Origin: an uncultured Pelagibacteraceae bacterium | GTDB lineage: Bacteria; Pseudomonadota; Alphaproteobacteria; Pelagibacterales; Pelagibacteraceae | Assembly: GCA_902580945.1 (NCBI GenBank) | Contig: CACHML010000008.1 | Coordinates: 1 to 64,000 of the forward strand | Length of the DNA: 64,000 nucleotides | Direction: 5' to 3' | Shown here: in pieces, positions 50,173 through 60,026 of the stretch | Layout of the letters: each line of letters begins with the position of its first letter | Position numbering within the stretch: position 1 is the stretch's first letter | Program-made: the position numbers and the translations under genes | Notes under the pieces: generated by a model | Databases searched by the model: none | The model's input: only the letters and a program-made list of their open reading frames with translations | What the model was told of the DNA's origin: nothing

Positions 50173-51842
50173 TGACTGTTAAAAATCAATCCTGGATAAG
50201 CTCATTACTAGTTTACAAAGACATAAGAATGCTAAGAATCTTACTCCTTGGATCAATTAGCGGTTTTCCTTGGGTATTAATTGCAAGTAGCTTGAGTCTT
50301 TGGCTAAAAGAAGAAGGGTTAAGTAGATCAACAATTGGTTGGGCAGGATTAATATTTGGAGTTTATGCATTTAATTTTTTATGGGCTCCCTTAATTGATA
50401 GACTTCAAATACCATATTTAACAAAAAAGCTAGGTCACAGAAGAGGCTGGATTGTTTTAATGCAATTAACTATTTTGATTAGTTTAGCGATTTGGAGTCT
50501 GTTAAACCCTACACAAAATTTTGAGCTTTTAATTGGTGTAGGATTAGTTATTGCAATAGCTTCAGCTACTCAAGACATAACTGTTGATGCACTAAGAATT
50601 GAACAAATCCAAGCTAATGAGGGAAAATCAATGGCAGCGGGCGCTGCTATGGCTGTGGTAGGCTGGTGGACAGGGTATAAGCTTGGAGGAGTTATAGCAT
50701 TATTTACAGCTGAATACTTTCAAAATACAGGTATTGAAGATTACTGGCAAACTACTTTTATTGTCTTGGGAGTCTTAATAATTTTAATGAATATTGGATT
50801 AATGTTTGTTCATGAACCTACAAAAAGTAATAGATTAAAAAAACAACAACTAGAAGAAAAAAGAATTAATAAGGAATTAAGTTCACCAAAATCAAGAAAT
50901 ATAAAAATTTTAGGAATATTCTTTTTGCTAACTTCAATTGTACAAATCCTACCAGATTTTAATCAAACGAAAGACTTTGTTCCTTATTTGCCATTAAATA
51001 TCTATCATATTTTATTTATCGGCTTGGCGCTAGGTTTCCTTGGACATAATCATTTAAAAATGAATTTCAAAATTCTTACCTTAAGCTTAATTGTATTTTT
51101 ATTACTATATCAATATATACTTTCTTTTTTAGTTGTAGATTTTATATTTTTAGTTTTGGGTTTAGCTTTAATAAACATAAGAAGTAATTTGGGTAATGTT
51201 ACAGCAAGCTGGATTTCTGGAAAAATTGGTGGTCCTATACTTTCATTCATAAGAAAAAATGGAGTATCTATAGCGTTAGGAATTATTGGATTTGTATTCC
51301 TATTTAAAATTGGGGAAGCATTTTTAGGGCGTATGTCGATTGTTTTTTATAAAGAAATTGGTTTTTCCAAAGGACAAATTGCTATTTATTCAAAAGGATT
51401 AGGGTGGGTTACAACTGTTGTTTTTACATTAATTGGTGGAGTAATGGCCATGCGAGCTGGAACAATAAAAACAATGTTTTTTGCTGGCGGATTAATGGCT
51501 TTAACTAACCTTATATTTGCAGTTTTAGCCTGGACAGGTAAATCTGAACTTCTATTTGCAATAGCTGTTATTGCAGATGACATAACGGCAGCATTTGCAA
51601 CTGTGGCATTTGTTGCTTTCATTTCTTTACTAATAGATAGAACTTACACTGCTACTCAGTATGCTTTGCTTGCCTCAATTGGAACAGCTGGCAGAACATT
51701 ACTTGCATCTTCTTCAGGGGCACTAGTGGATTGGCTTGATGGGGACTGGGGCACATTTTTTGTGATAACTACAATAATGGTTATACCATCACTAGTTTGT
51801 CTCTGGTTAATTAGAAAGAAAGTAAAAGTTGGTGCAAAATAG
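50172..51842 (+). CDS. MFS transporter, AmpG-like
   Basis: LRILLLGSISGFPWVLIASSLSLWLKEEGLSRSTIGWAGL; ATQDITVDALRIE. ATG at 50172 overlaps the trkH stop. Confidence 0.9.
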   Translation: MTVKNQSWISSLLVYKDIRMLRILLLGSISGFPWVLIASSLSLWLKEEGLSRSTIGWAGLIFGVYAFNFLWAPLIDRLQIPYLTKKLGHRRGWIVLMQLTILISLAIWSLLNPTQNFELLIGVGLVIAIASATQDITVDALRIEQIQANEGKSMAAGAAMAVVGWWTGYKLGGVIALFTAEYFQNTGIEDYWQTTFIVLGVLIILMNIGLMFVHEPTKSNRLKKQQLEEKRINKELSSPKSRNIKILGIFFLLTSIVQILPDFNQTKDFVPYLPLNIYHILFIGLALGFLGHNHLKMNFKILTLSLIVFLLLYQYILSFLVVDFIFLVLGLALINIRSNLGNVTASWISGKIGGPILSFIRKNGVSIALGIIGFVFLFKIGEAFLGRMSIVFYKEIGFSKGQIAIYSKGLGWVTTVVFTLIGGVMAMRAGTIKTMFFAGGLMALTNLIFAVLAWTGKSELLFAIAVIADDITAAFATVAFVAFISLLIDRTYTATQYALLASIGTAGRTLLASSSGALVDWLDGDWGTFFVITTIMVIPSLVCLWLIRKKVKVGAK

Positions 51843-52584
51843 CTATTTTTGCAAAAGTTCATATTTAAACGTTTATGAGCTGGCTTCAAAGAAATCAGAT
51901 TTAAGTACTCAATTAATTTATGGGGAAAAATTCAAGGTATTAGGGAAAAAGAATAAATTTTTTAAGATTAAAACTGATTTTGATAATTACATAGGTTTTA
52001 TAAAGATTAAAAAATTTAATAAAGTTTTAGACAAGACTCACAAAGTCAACATATTAAAATCAAATATATACAATAAACCAAAGAATGGTAAAAAATTTTT
52101 ATCAAAAAACTATCTTCCTTTTTCATCAGAAATTCAGATTTTAAAAAAAAGAAATGATTTCGTTATGTTTGAAAAGAATAAATGGATAAAGTTAAATGAT
52201 TTACAAATTTTAAGTAAACAAGATTATAATTTTACTAAAATATTCAAACTTTTTTTGAATGTAAAATATAAATGGGGCGGTAAAACATTAGATGGTATTG
52301 ATTGTTCAGCGTTGCTCCAAATTTTTTATAAATATAACTATAAATTCTTCCCAAGAGATACAAAAGACCAGGTTAAAATTAAAAAAGGTGTTAAAAATAA
52401 AAAAATATTTAAAAAAGGAGATATTATTTTTTGGAAGGGACATGTTGCCATTTGTATAAATCCAAAAGAATTAATTCACGCATATGGTCCAAGAAAAAAA
52501 GTAATAATAATGCCAATAATAAAGACTATTAAATTAATTGAAAAAACTGCAAATTTAAAAGTGATAAAAATAATATCGATTTAG
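51829..52584 (+). CDS. NlpC/P60 family cell wall hydrolase
   Basis: YKWGGKTLDGIDCSALLQIFY, GDIIFWKGHVAICIN; start codon uncertain (TTG at 51829). Confidence 0.85.
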   Translation: MVQNSYFCKSSYLNVYELASKKSDLSTQLIYGEKFKVLGKKNKFFKIKTDFDNYIGFIKIKKFNKVLDKTHKVNILKSNIYNKPKNGKKFLSKNYLPFSSEIQILKKRNDFVMFEKNKWIKLNDLQILSKQDYNFTKIFKLFLNVKYKWGGKTLDGIDCSALLQIFYKYNYKFFPRDTKDQVKIKKGVKNKKIFKKGDIIFWKGHVAICINPKELIHAYGPRKKVIIMPIIKTIKLIEKTANLKVIKIISI

Positions 52585-53481
52585 TTTAGATCTCTTCCAA
52601 AGTCTGGTTTTGCTATATCTTGTTTTAAATTCAATATTTGCCGTCTTACTTTTTTTGAATTAACTAATTTTTTTCTTAAAGTTTTATCATCTAAATTTTC
52701 AATATTTTTTTGAAAAGATTTTAAATTTTTAATAAATAAGTTAATTGCATTAACAACATTTTTTTTGTTATTAAAAAAAATATCTCTCCACATAATTTCG
52801 TTTGATGCAGCTATCCTTGAAAAATCTCTTAAACCTCCTGCACTAAATTTAATCACATCTTTTTTTTGAATTTTTTGAAAATCTTGAGCGGTCTTTATTA
52901 AATTATAAGCTATTAAATGAGGTAAATGACTTGTAATTGAAAATATTTTATCGTGAGCTTTCTCATCCATTATTATTATTTTAGAACCGATTTTTTTCCA
53001 AAAATTTACCAATTTTTTCTGTTTTATTTTATTTTTATCACTAAATACAATGCACCATTTATTAATAAATAGAGTTTTACTTCCATACTTTGGTCCACTT
53101 ACTTCTGACCCAGATATTGGATGACTCATAATCCAATCTAGCGACTTTGACAGGCTCTTTTTTTTTTAATTTACCAACGTTTTCTTTTGTAGAACCAACA
53201 TCGGTAATTAAAGATTTTTTACTTAAATGCTTATTTAAGTGGGGAATAACTCTTTCATACTGACTCATCGGAGTAGCAATTATAACAAAATCCATATCTG
53301 AGATCTTATTATCTAGTTTTTTTAAAATAATTATTTTTTTATTTATTTTTTTAATTTCTCTAATATTTTTTTTTGATTTTTCATAAACAAAAAAGTTTTT
53401 AGAAGTTTTTTTATTTATGGATGCTCTTAAAATTGAAGATCCAATTAATCCACAACCAACAATCAATATATTTTTAAACAT
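52581..53481 (-). pseudogene. tyrA: Prephenate dehydrogenase, frame broken at an A10 tract
   Basis: ORF 53077-53481 (Rossmann VGCGLIGSSILRA, VIIATPMSQY, DVGSTKENV) and ORF 52581-53129 (SHPISGSEVSGP) are two halves; shift at T10 53158-53167 (plus strand). Confidence 0.88.
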
Positions 53482-54559
53482 TTTTAAAAATTTTTTTCAT
53501 CTGCTTAATAAAAAGTATATTTTCTCTCACATTTCCAATTGTAAGCCTTAAACAATTTTTAATACCATACGAATTCATCTCTCTAAGAATAATTCCTGAC
53601 TTATCAAGATTTTTCTCAACAAAGCTTGCAGTTAATTTACAACTTTTAAAATCTAAAAGAAAAAAATTTGGTCCAATTTCATTTGTTTGAATATTAAAAG
53701 AATTCATTATTTTTTTTATTTTTTTTGCCCAATCTAAATTATGTTTTACAGATTTTTTTATAAAACTTTTATCTTTAAGAGATTCAACTGCACATTCCTG
53801 CGCTATCTTATTAACGTTAAATGGTGGTTTAATTTTATACAAAGCATCTACAATTTTTTTACTTCCATATCCCCATCCAACTCTTAAGGATGCAAGACCA
53901 TAAATTTTTGAAAAAGTTCTTAATATAAATACATTATTTTTATTTTTAAAAAGCTCTAAACCTGATATATAATCTTTATTTAACATATATTCAAAATAAG
54001 CATCATCAACTACTAATAAAATTTTTTTATTTAAACGCTTTCTTAAATCTAGTAACTGATTTTTAGAAATGTATGTGCCTGTAGGATTATTTGGATTAGC
54101 TATAAATACAATTTTAGTTCTTTTCGTTGTTTTTTTTAAAATTTCATCATTTGATACTTTAAAATTTTTTTCTTTAGAAAAAATAACTTTTGCTCCTACT
54201 ATTTTTGCATAAATTCTGTACATTAAAAAACTGTACTCTGGCACAACTACTTCATCTCCTTTGTTCAAAAATAACTGGCATAGCATTTGAATAATTTCGT
54301 CAGATCCAGATCCACAGATAATCTGATTTTGCTTGCAATTATATTTTTTTGAAATTGTGGATGTTAATTCCTTAAATTTCCCATCTGGATACTTTGATAC
54401 ATTATTTTTGGATTTTATTATTGCTTTATTGGCATTTTTGCTCATGCCTAAAGCTGATTCATTAGCTGATAGTTTTATTATACTTTTTTTTTTATTTAAG
54501 AAGGATCTCCCAGGCTTATAGGCCTCTAAGTTTAATTTTCTAAATAATGGAGTATTCAT
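53474..54559 (-). CDS. hisC: Histidinol-phosphate aminotransferase
   Basis: KLSANESALGMS, GSGSDEIIQMLCQLF, IANPNNPTGTYI, RTFSKIYGLASLRVGWGYG. Confidence 0.95.
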   Translation of the reverse strand: MNTPLFRKLNLEAYKPGRSFLNKKKSIIKLSANESALGMSKNANKAIIKSKNNVSKYPDGKFKELTSTISKKYNCKQNQIICGSGSDEIIQMLCQLFLNKGDEVVVPEYSFLMYRIYAKIVGAKVIFSKEKNFKVSNDEILKKTTKRTKIVFIANPNNPTGTYISKNQLLDLRKRLNKKILLVVDDAYFEYMLNKDYISGLELFKNKNNVFILRTFSKIYGLASLRVGWGYGSKKIVDALYKIKPPFNVNKIAQECAVESLKDKSFIKKSVKHNLDWAKKIKKIMNSFNIQTNEIGPNFFLLDFKSCKLTASFVEKNLDKSGIILREMNSYGIKNCLRLTIGNVRENILFIKQMKKIFKNV

Positions 54560-54623
54560 GATACTTAATTTTATTAATAAATAGTCAGATAATTAGATAA
54601 TACAATCAATAATTCTAAAAAAA

Positions 54624-54650
54624 TTGACATCTAAAAAGCTATCTTATAAA
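54624..54650 (+). promoter_or_regulatory. Candidate sigma70 promoter upstream of the metX riboswitch
   Basis: TTGACA (54624-54629), 15-bp spacer, TATAAA (54645-54650). Confidence 0.55.
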
Positions 54651-54657
54651 AGCTTTT

Positions 54658-54712
54658 TGCGCTGATTTAACTGAATTGCGAGCGCTTTAAAAAACCTGCT
54701 AAATAAGTTTTT
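54658..54712 (+). ncRNA. SAM-II riboswitch (metX leader)
   Basis: GCGCTGATTTAACTGAATTGCGAGCGCTTTAAAAAACCTGCTAAATAAG closely matches the SAM-II core GCGCUGAUUUAAC...AUUGCAAGCGC...GCUAAA with the pseudoknot layout, 30 nt before metX. Confidence 0.93.
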
Positions 54713-54741
54713 TTTCTCACAATTCATTCAGCAAAATTTTT

Positions 54742-55875
54742 ATGAACAATTTAAACAAAATGAAAAGTATAATTATTGAGAAAACTCTTAAGCTTGATTG
54801 TGGCAAAGAAATATCGAACTTTCCTTTAGCTTATGAGACCTATGGAAATCTTAATGAAAAGAAAGATAATGCTATATTAATTTTTCATGCTCTAACTGGT
54901 GACCAGTATGCTTCGGGTATCAATCCAATTACAAAAAAAGAGGGATGGTGGAACTATGCAGTTGGTCCAGGTAAGTCGTTTGATACTGATAAATTTTTTA
55001 TTATCTGTGCGAATGTTATTGGTGGATGTATGGGATCCTACGGACCAGGAACTATTGATCCTTTGACCAATAAACCTATAGGTACAAATTTTCCTGTCAT
55101 TACAATTAACGATATGGTTAACGCTCAATACAATCTATTAGATTATTTTAAAATAGAAAAGTTATTTGCAGTTGCTGGTGGCTCCATGGGCGGAATGCAA
55201 GTTTTACAATTCGTATCAAACTTTCCAAATAAGGCTAGAGTAGCATTACCAATTGCTTGTACAGCTAGTCATTCAGCTCAAAATATTGCTTTTAACGAAC
55301 TTGGAAGACAGGCAATAATGTCTGATAGTAATTGGAAAGAGGGATTGTATGATGAAAAATCAACAAACCCTGATAAAGGATTGGCTGTTGCTAGAATGGC
55401 TGCTCATATCACATATTTATCAAAACAAGGTTTACAAGAAAAGTTTGGAAGAAATCTTCAAGAAAGATCTGATTTAAAATTTGGATTTGATGCTGACTTT
55501 CAAATTGAGAGTTATTTGAGATATCAAGGATCTGTATTTGTAGATAGATTTGATGCAAATAGTTATTTGTATATAACGAGAGCAATGGATTATTTTGATT
55601 TAACTAAACAATTTAATGGAAATCTTTCCAAAGCATTTAAGGATACAAAAACAAAATTTTTTATTATTTCCTTTACTTCTGATTGGTTGTACCCAACCTC
55701 TGAGAATAAAGATATTGTTATAGCACTTAATGCAATAGGTGCTGATGTTGGTTTTGTTGAAATTGAAACTGATAAAGGTCATGACTCCTTTTTATTAGAC
55801 GTACCAGATTTTTTAAGCACTATTAAAAATTATTTAAACACAACTTATTCTAATATTCATGAAAGAAGAATTTAA
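54742..55875 (+). CDS. metX: Homoserine O-acetyltransferase
   Basis: FHALTGDQYA, CANVIGGCMGSYGPGTIDP, AVAGGSMGGMQVLQF. Confidence 0.97.
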   Translation: MNNLNKMKSIIIEKTLKLDCGKEISNFPLAYETYGNLNEKKDNAILIFHALTGDQYASGINPITKKEGWWNYAVGPGKSFDTDKFFIICANVIGGCMGSYGPGTIDPLTNKPIGTNFPVITINDMVNAQYNLLDYFKIEKLFAVAGGSMGGMQVLQFVSNFPNKARVALPIACTASHSAQNIAFNELGRQAIMSDSNWKEGLYDEKSTNPDKGLAVARMAAHITYLSKQGLQEKFGRNLQERSDLKFGFDADFQIESYLRYQGSVFVDRFDANSYLYITRAMDYFDLTKQFNGNLSKAFKDTKTKFFIISFTSDWLYPTSENKDIVIALNAIGADVGFVEIETDKGHDSFLLDVPDFLSTIKNYLNTTYSNIHERRI

Positions 55876-56455
55876 AGTTATATCTAAGTTTATTGAGGAA
55901 AAATCAAGAGTATTGGACGTCGGATGTGGTGATGGAATTTTAATGGAATATCTATCAAAAAATAAAGTGGTAGATGTTAGAGGTCTTGAAATTTCTAAAG
56001 AAAAAGTAAAAAAATGTTTATCCAAAGGACTAGCTGTTATTGAAGGTGATGCTGAGAATGATTTAAAACAATTTCCAGATTTATCATTTGATTATGTAAT
56101 ATTAAGTCAAACGCTTCAAGCATTTATGAGTCCAGAAAAAGTAATTGAAAATTTATTAAGAGTTGGAAAAAAGGTAATCGTCACAATTCCTAATTTTGGA
56201 CATTGGAAAGTTAGAATAGATTTGCTATTAAAAGGAGAAATGCCTGTTACAAAGAATTTGCCTTATCAATGGTACAATACCCCCAACCTACATATGTGTA
56301 CAATTCAAGACTTTTATAATTTTTGTAACAGTAAAGGAATTAATATTTATAAAACAATTTCTTTAAATGGAGAAAAAATATCAAATATTTCGAATTCAAA
56401 TTTAAAATATAAAAACCTAATATCTGAATTAGGTATTTTTTTATTAGAAAAGTAA
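55859..56455 (+). CDS. metW: Methionine biosynthesis protein MetW
   Basis: SRVLDVGCGDGILMEYL, DYVILSQTLQAF, VTIPNFGHWKVRIDLL. Confidence 0.96.
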   Translation: MKEEFKVISKFIEEKSRVLDVGCGDGILMEYLSKNKVVDVRGLEISKEKVKKCLSKGLAVIEGDAENDLKQFPDLSFDYVILSQTLQAFMSPEKVIENLLRVGKKVIVTIPNFGHWKVRIDLLLKGEMPVTKNLPYQWYNTPNLHMCTIQDFYNFCNSKGINIYKTISLNGEKISNISNSNLKYKNLISELGIFLLEK

Positions 56456-56456
56456 A

Positions 56457-57119
56457 ATGAAAATAGAAATTATAAAATGTTTAGAGGATAATTTTTCTTA
56501 TTTATTAATTGATCAATTAACAAAATCTACTATTGTAATAGATCCTAGTGAAGCAAAGCCTATAATAAATAAAATTGAAAGTCTTAATCTTAAATTAAAA
56601 TTCATAATGAATACTCACCATCATTATGATCATGTAGGAGGTAATAAAGAGCTCAAGAAATTATACAATGCTAAGGTTATTGGTTTTCATGAAGATAAAC
56701 ATAGGATACCTGAAATAGATATATCTTTAAAAAATGATGAAACTTGGAAAGACGGTATATTTGAAGCAAAAGTTTTTCATATTCCAGGACATACTTTGGG
56801 TCATATATGTTTCTATTTTTTTAATGAAAAAGCATTATTTTCTGGAGATACATTATTTTCATTAGGTTGCGGAAGAGTGTTTGAGGGTACTCATGAACAA
56901 ATGTTTAATTCTTTGCAGTTATTAAAGAGTTTACCAATTGAGACAGAAATTTATTGTGGGCATGAATATACATTAAAAAATTCAGATTTTTGTCTAAAAT
57001 ACGATCCAGAAAATAAAGCTTTAATTTCGAAAATTGAATTTATAAAAAATCAACTGGCCAAAGGTCAGCCAAGCATTCCATCAACACTTGAAGACGAGCT
57101 GAAAACTAATATTTTTTAA
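56457..57119 (+). CDS. gloB: Hydroxyacylglutathione hydrolase (glyoxalase II)
   Basis: NTHHHYDHVGGNKELK, IPGHTLGHICFY, CGHEYTLKN. Confidence 0.94.
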   Translation: MKIEIIKCLEDNFSYLLIDQLTKSTIVIDPSEAKPIINKIESLNLKLKFIMNTHHHYDHVGGNKELKKLYNAKVIGFHEDKHRIPEIDISLKNDETWKDGIFEAKVFHIPGHTLGHICFYFFNEKALFSGDTLFSLGCGRVFEGTHEQMFNSLQLLKSLPIETEIYCGHEYTLKNSDFCLKYDPENKALISKIEFIKNQLAKGQPSIPSTLEDELKTNIF

Positions 57120-57185
57120 GATCAAAAAATGTAGAAAACTTTTCAAAATTAAGAGATTTAAAGGATAATTTCTAGCTTATTCAGC

Positions 57186-57213
57186 TTGACTAACATAAGG
57201 CCCTGACTATATT
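57186..57213 (+). promoter_or_regulatory. Candidate sigma70 promoter of rplU-rpmA
   Basis: TTGACT (57186-57191), 16-bp spacer, TATATT (57208-57213). Confidence 0.6.
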
Positions 57214-57238
57214 GCTGATAATTAAAATTAGTATTATT

Positions 57239-57649
57239 ATGTCATTCGCAGTTATACAAACAGGTGGAAAGCAGTATAAAGTATCAGCTGGAGAAATTAT
57301 TAAAGTTGAAAAATTAACTGATTCTAATCCAGATACTAAAGTAGAATTTAAAGAAATTTTAGCTTATGGAGATGATAAAAGTATTGAGTTGGGGGAACCA
57401 ACAGTAAGTGGAGCTAGAGTTGAAGCAGAATTGTTAAAAAATGGTAAAGAAAGAACAGTTTTAATTTTTAAAAAAAGAAGAAGAAAAAATTCAAGACGAA
57501 AAAATGGACATAGACAGCAATTCTCGTTAATAAGAATTAGTAAGATTTTTTCAAAAGATGGTAAAGTGTTATCAGAGGCTGAAAAAATGAAAAAAAAAGA
57601 AACTGCAGTTAAAGAGGCTAAAGAAGAAAAAATTGAGGCTTCAAAATAA
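57239..57649 (+). CDS. rplU: 50S ribosomal protein L21
   Basis: MSFAVIQTGGKQYKVSAGEIIKVEKL; ATG at 57239 preferred over the tracked TTG at 57212. Confidence 0.97.
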   Translation: MSFAVIQTGGKQYKVSAGEIIKVEKLTDSNPDTKVEFKEILAYGDDKSIELGEPTVSGARVEAELLKNGKERTVLIFKKRRRKNSRRKNGHRQQFSLIRISKIFSKDGKVLSEAEKMKKKETAVKEAKEEKIEASK

Positions 57650-57660
57650 ATAGGTAAATT

Positions 57661-57915
57661 ATGGCAACAAAAAAAGCAGGTGGATCATCAAGGAACGGAA
57701 GAGATAGTGCTGGTCGTAGATTGGGAGTAAAAAAATATGGTGGTCAATTAGTAGTACCTGGAAATATAATTGTTAGACAAAGAGGTACTAAAATATTTCC
57801 TGGAGAAAATGTTGGGATGGGTAAAGACCATTCAATTTTTTCTGTTGTTAAAGGAAAAGTAATTTTTAAAAAAAGCAAGTCAGACAGAACTTACGTTTCA
57901 GTAAAGCCTAACTAA
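57661..57915 (+). CDS. rpmA: 50S ribosomal protein L27
   Basis: [26 protein letters not shown]. Confidence 0.98.
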   Translation: MATKKAGGSSRNGRDSAGRRLGVKKYGGQLVVPGNIIVRQRGTKIFPGENVGMGKDHSIFSVVKGKVIFKKSKSDRTYVSVKPN

Positions 57916-57943
57916 TAAACAGATAATTAACATCTGTAAAATC

Positions 57944-58927
57944 ATGAAATTTCTCGATCAAGTAAAGATATATGTAAAAGCTGGAGACGGTGGGTCTGGA
58001 TCACCTAGCTTTAGAAGAGAGAAATTTATTGAATTTGGAGGACCTGATGGAGGTGATGGAGGAAAAGGTGGTTCAGTAATTCTAATATCAGAAAGAAATT
58101 TAAACACACTAATTGATTTTAGATATCAACAACACTTTAAAGCTGAAAAAGGTAGAGATGGAAGTGGAAAAAATATGACTGGAAGAGGTGGAAAAGATTT
58201 ATATTTGAAAGTACCAATTGGGACTCAAGTATTTGAAGAAGATAATAAAACTTTAATTTATGATTTTAAAAAAGAGAATGAAGAATTTGTTGCAGCAATT
58301 GGTGGCAAAGGAGGATTTGGAAATACAAGATTTAAATCTTCAACAAATAGAGCTCCAAAAAAATTTACTAAAGGAACAATTGGTGAGGAATTTTGGATAT
58401 GGCTTCAACTTAAGACAATTGCAGATATAGGAATTATTGGATTGCCAAATGCAGGTAAATCAAGTTTATTAGCATCATTAACTAGTGCAACCCCTAAAAT
58501 AGCGAATTATAAATTTACAACTTTAAATCCAAATCTTGGAGTTGCAATGTATGATGATAAGGAAATAACCTTAGCGGATATTCCAGGATTAATTGAAGGC
58601 GCACATAGAGGAACAGGATTAGGTATTAAATTTTTAAAACATATAGAGAGATGTAAAGTATTGTTACATCTTATAGATATATCAGAAAGTGATTTATCTC
58701 ATTCATATATCCAAGTTAGAGATGAAATGGAGAAATACAGCTCAGAACTTACAAAAAAGCAGGAAATAATTGTATTTAATAAGATAGACCTAATTGATGA
58801 AAATGAAATAAGTATAAAAATTAAAGACTTTGAAAAGATAACAAAGAAACATACTTTTAGAATATCAACGCTCGATAAAAAATCTGTATCTGATATTAAA
58901 TCAAAATTACTTAATTATGTATCTTAA
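57944..58927 (+). CDS. obgE: GTPase ObgE/CgtA
   Basis: KAGDGGSGSPSFRREKFIEFGGPDGGDGGKGG; GLPNAGKSSLLASLT. Confidence 0.97.
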   Translation: MKFLDQVKIYVKAGDGGSGSPSFRREKFIEFGGPDGGDGGKGGSVILISERNLNTLIDFRYQQHFKAEKGRDGSGKNMTGRGGKDLYLKVPIGTQVFEEDNKTLIYDFKKENEEFVAAIGGKGGFGNTRFKSSTNRAPKKFTKGTIGEEFWIWLQLKTIADIGIIGLPNAGKSSLLASLTSATPKIANYKFTTLNPNLGVAMYDDKEITLADIPGLIEGAHRGTGLGIKFLKHIERCKVLLHLIDISESDLSHSYIQVRDEMEKYSSELTKKQEIIVFNKIDLIDENEISIKIKDFEKITKKHTFRISTLDKKSVSDIKSKLLNYVS

Positions 58928-60026
58928 AGACTCTAAGACAGTTGTTATAAAAATTGGATCATCTTTGTTAATTAATGACAAAAAAATTGTTAGAGAAAAG
59001 TGGTTAAAGGATTTTGCTAAAGATATTGAAAATCTCAAAAAATTAAAAAAAAATATTATTTTAGTAAGCTCAGGAGCAATTGCCCTTGGGTGTAAAAAGT
59101 TAAAATTAAGTAAGAAAAAATTGAAACTTGATAAAAGCCAAGCTGTAGCTTCAATTGGACAAATTGAATTAATGAATCTTTTTAAAAAAACTTTTAATAA
59201 GTCAAAAATTAATCTATCACAAATATTATTAACTCTTGAGGATACAGAAAAAAGACGGAGAGCAATAAATGCTAAAAGAACTTTTGAAAATTTGTTTAAG
59301 CTTGGTTTTATACCAATAGTAAATGAAAATGATAGTATTGCTACTTCTGAGATTAAATATGGAGATAATGATAGGCTTGCATCTAGAGTTGCTCAGATAT
59401 CAAGTGCAGACTGTTTGATTTTATTATCTGATGTAAATGGTCTTTACTCAAAAGATCCAAAATTAGATAATAAAGCTAAACTAATTCGTGAGATCAAAAA
59501 TATTGACCAAAAAGTAGAAAATCTAGCTTCACAAAAAACAGGGGAATTTGGATCTGGCGGAATGAAAACAAAGATTGATGCTGCTAAAATTTGTCAATTT
59601 TCAGGATGTCATATGGCCATAGCTAATGGTTTGATAAATAGACCAATACAAAAAATTTTGATGAAAAATATATGTACTTGGTTCTTACCTAAGATTTCAA
59701 AATTAGATGCTAGAAAAAAATGGATAATAAGTTCAATTTCTCCCAAGGGGAAAATAATAATTGATGAAGGTGCTTTATCAGCTTTGAATAATGGTAAAAG
59801 TCTGCTAGCTGCTGGCATTAAAGATGTACAAGGTAGTTTTAATAAAGGTGATCATATTAAGATTCTGAATAATAAAATGACTGAATTTGCTAGAGGCTTG
59901 AGTAGTTTTTCATCTGATGAAATTTTAAAAATTAAAGGGAAGCACTCCAATAAAATAAATGATATTTTAGGTTATGTTTCAAAATCAGAGGTTATTCATA
60001 AAGATGATATGGTACTATTAAAATGA
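58917..60026 (+). CDS. proB: Glutamate 5-kinase (with PUA domain)
   Basis: VVIKIGSSLLIN, LVSSGAIALG, NENDSIATSEIKYGDNDRLASRVA. Confidence 0.97.
   Translation: MYLKDSKTVVIKIGSSLLINDKKIVREKWLKDFAKDIENLKKLKKNIILVSSGAIALGCKKLKLSKKKLKLDKSQAVASIGQIELMNLFKKTFNKSKINLSQILLTLEDTEKRRRAINAKRTFENLFKLGFIPIVNENDSIATSEIKYGDNDRLASRVAQISSADCLILLSDVNGLYSKDPKLDNKAKLIREIKNIDQKVENLASQKTGEFGSGGMKTKIDAAKICQFSGCHMAIANGLINRPIQKILMKNICTWFLPKISKLDARKKWIISSISPKGKIIIDEGALSALNNGKSLLAAGIKDVQGSFNKGDHIKILNNKMTEFARGLSSFSSDEILKIKGKHSNKINDILGYVSKSEVIHKDDMVLLK

Noticed and set aside
52581-53129. Interpreting this ORF as an independent protein starting MSHPISGSE
   Set aside because: Starts in the middle of the conserved TyrA SHPI-G-E-SGP motif; it is the downstream half of the frameshifted tyrA.
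56457-57119. Possible antibiotic-resistance metallo-beta-lactamase
   Set aside because: THHHYDHVGG plus C-terminal features and the neighbourhood fit glyoxalase II (gloB).
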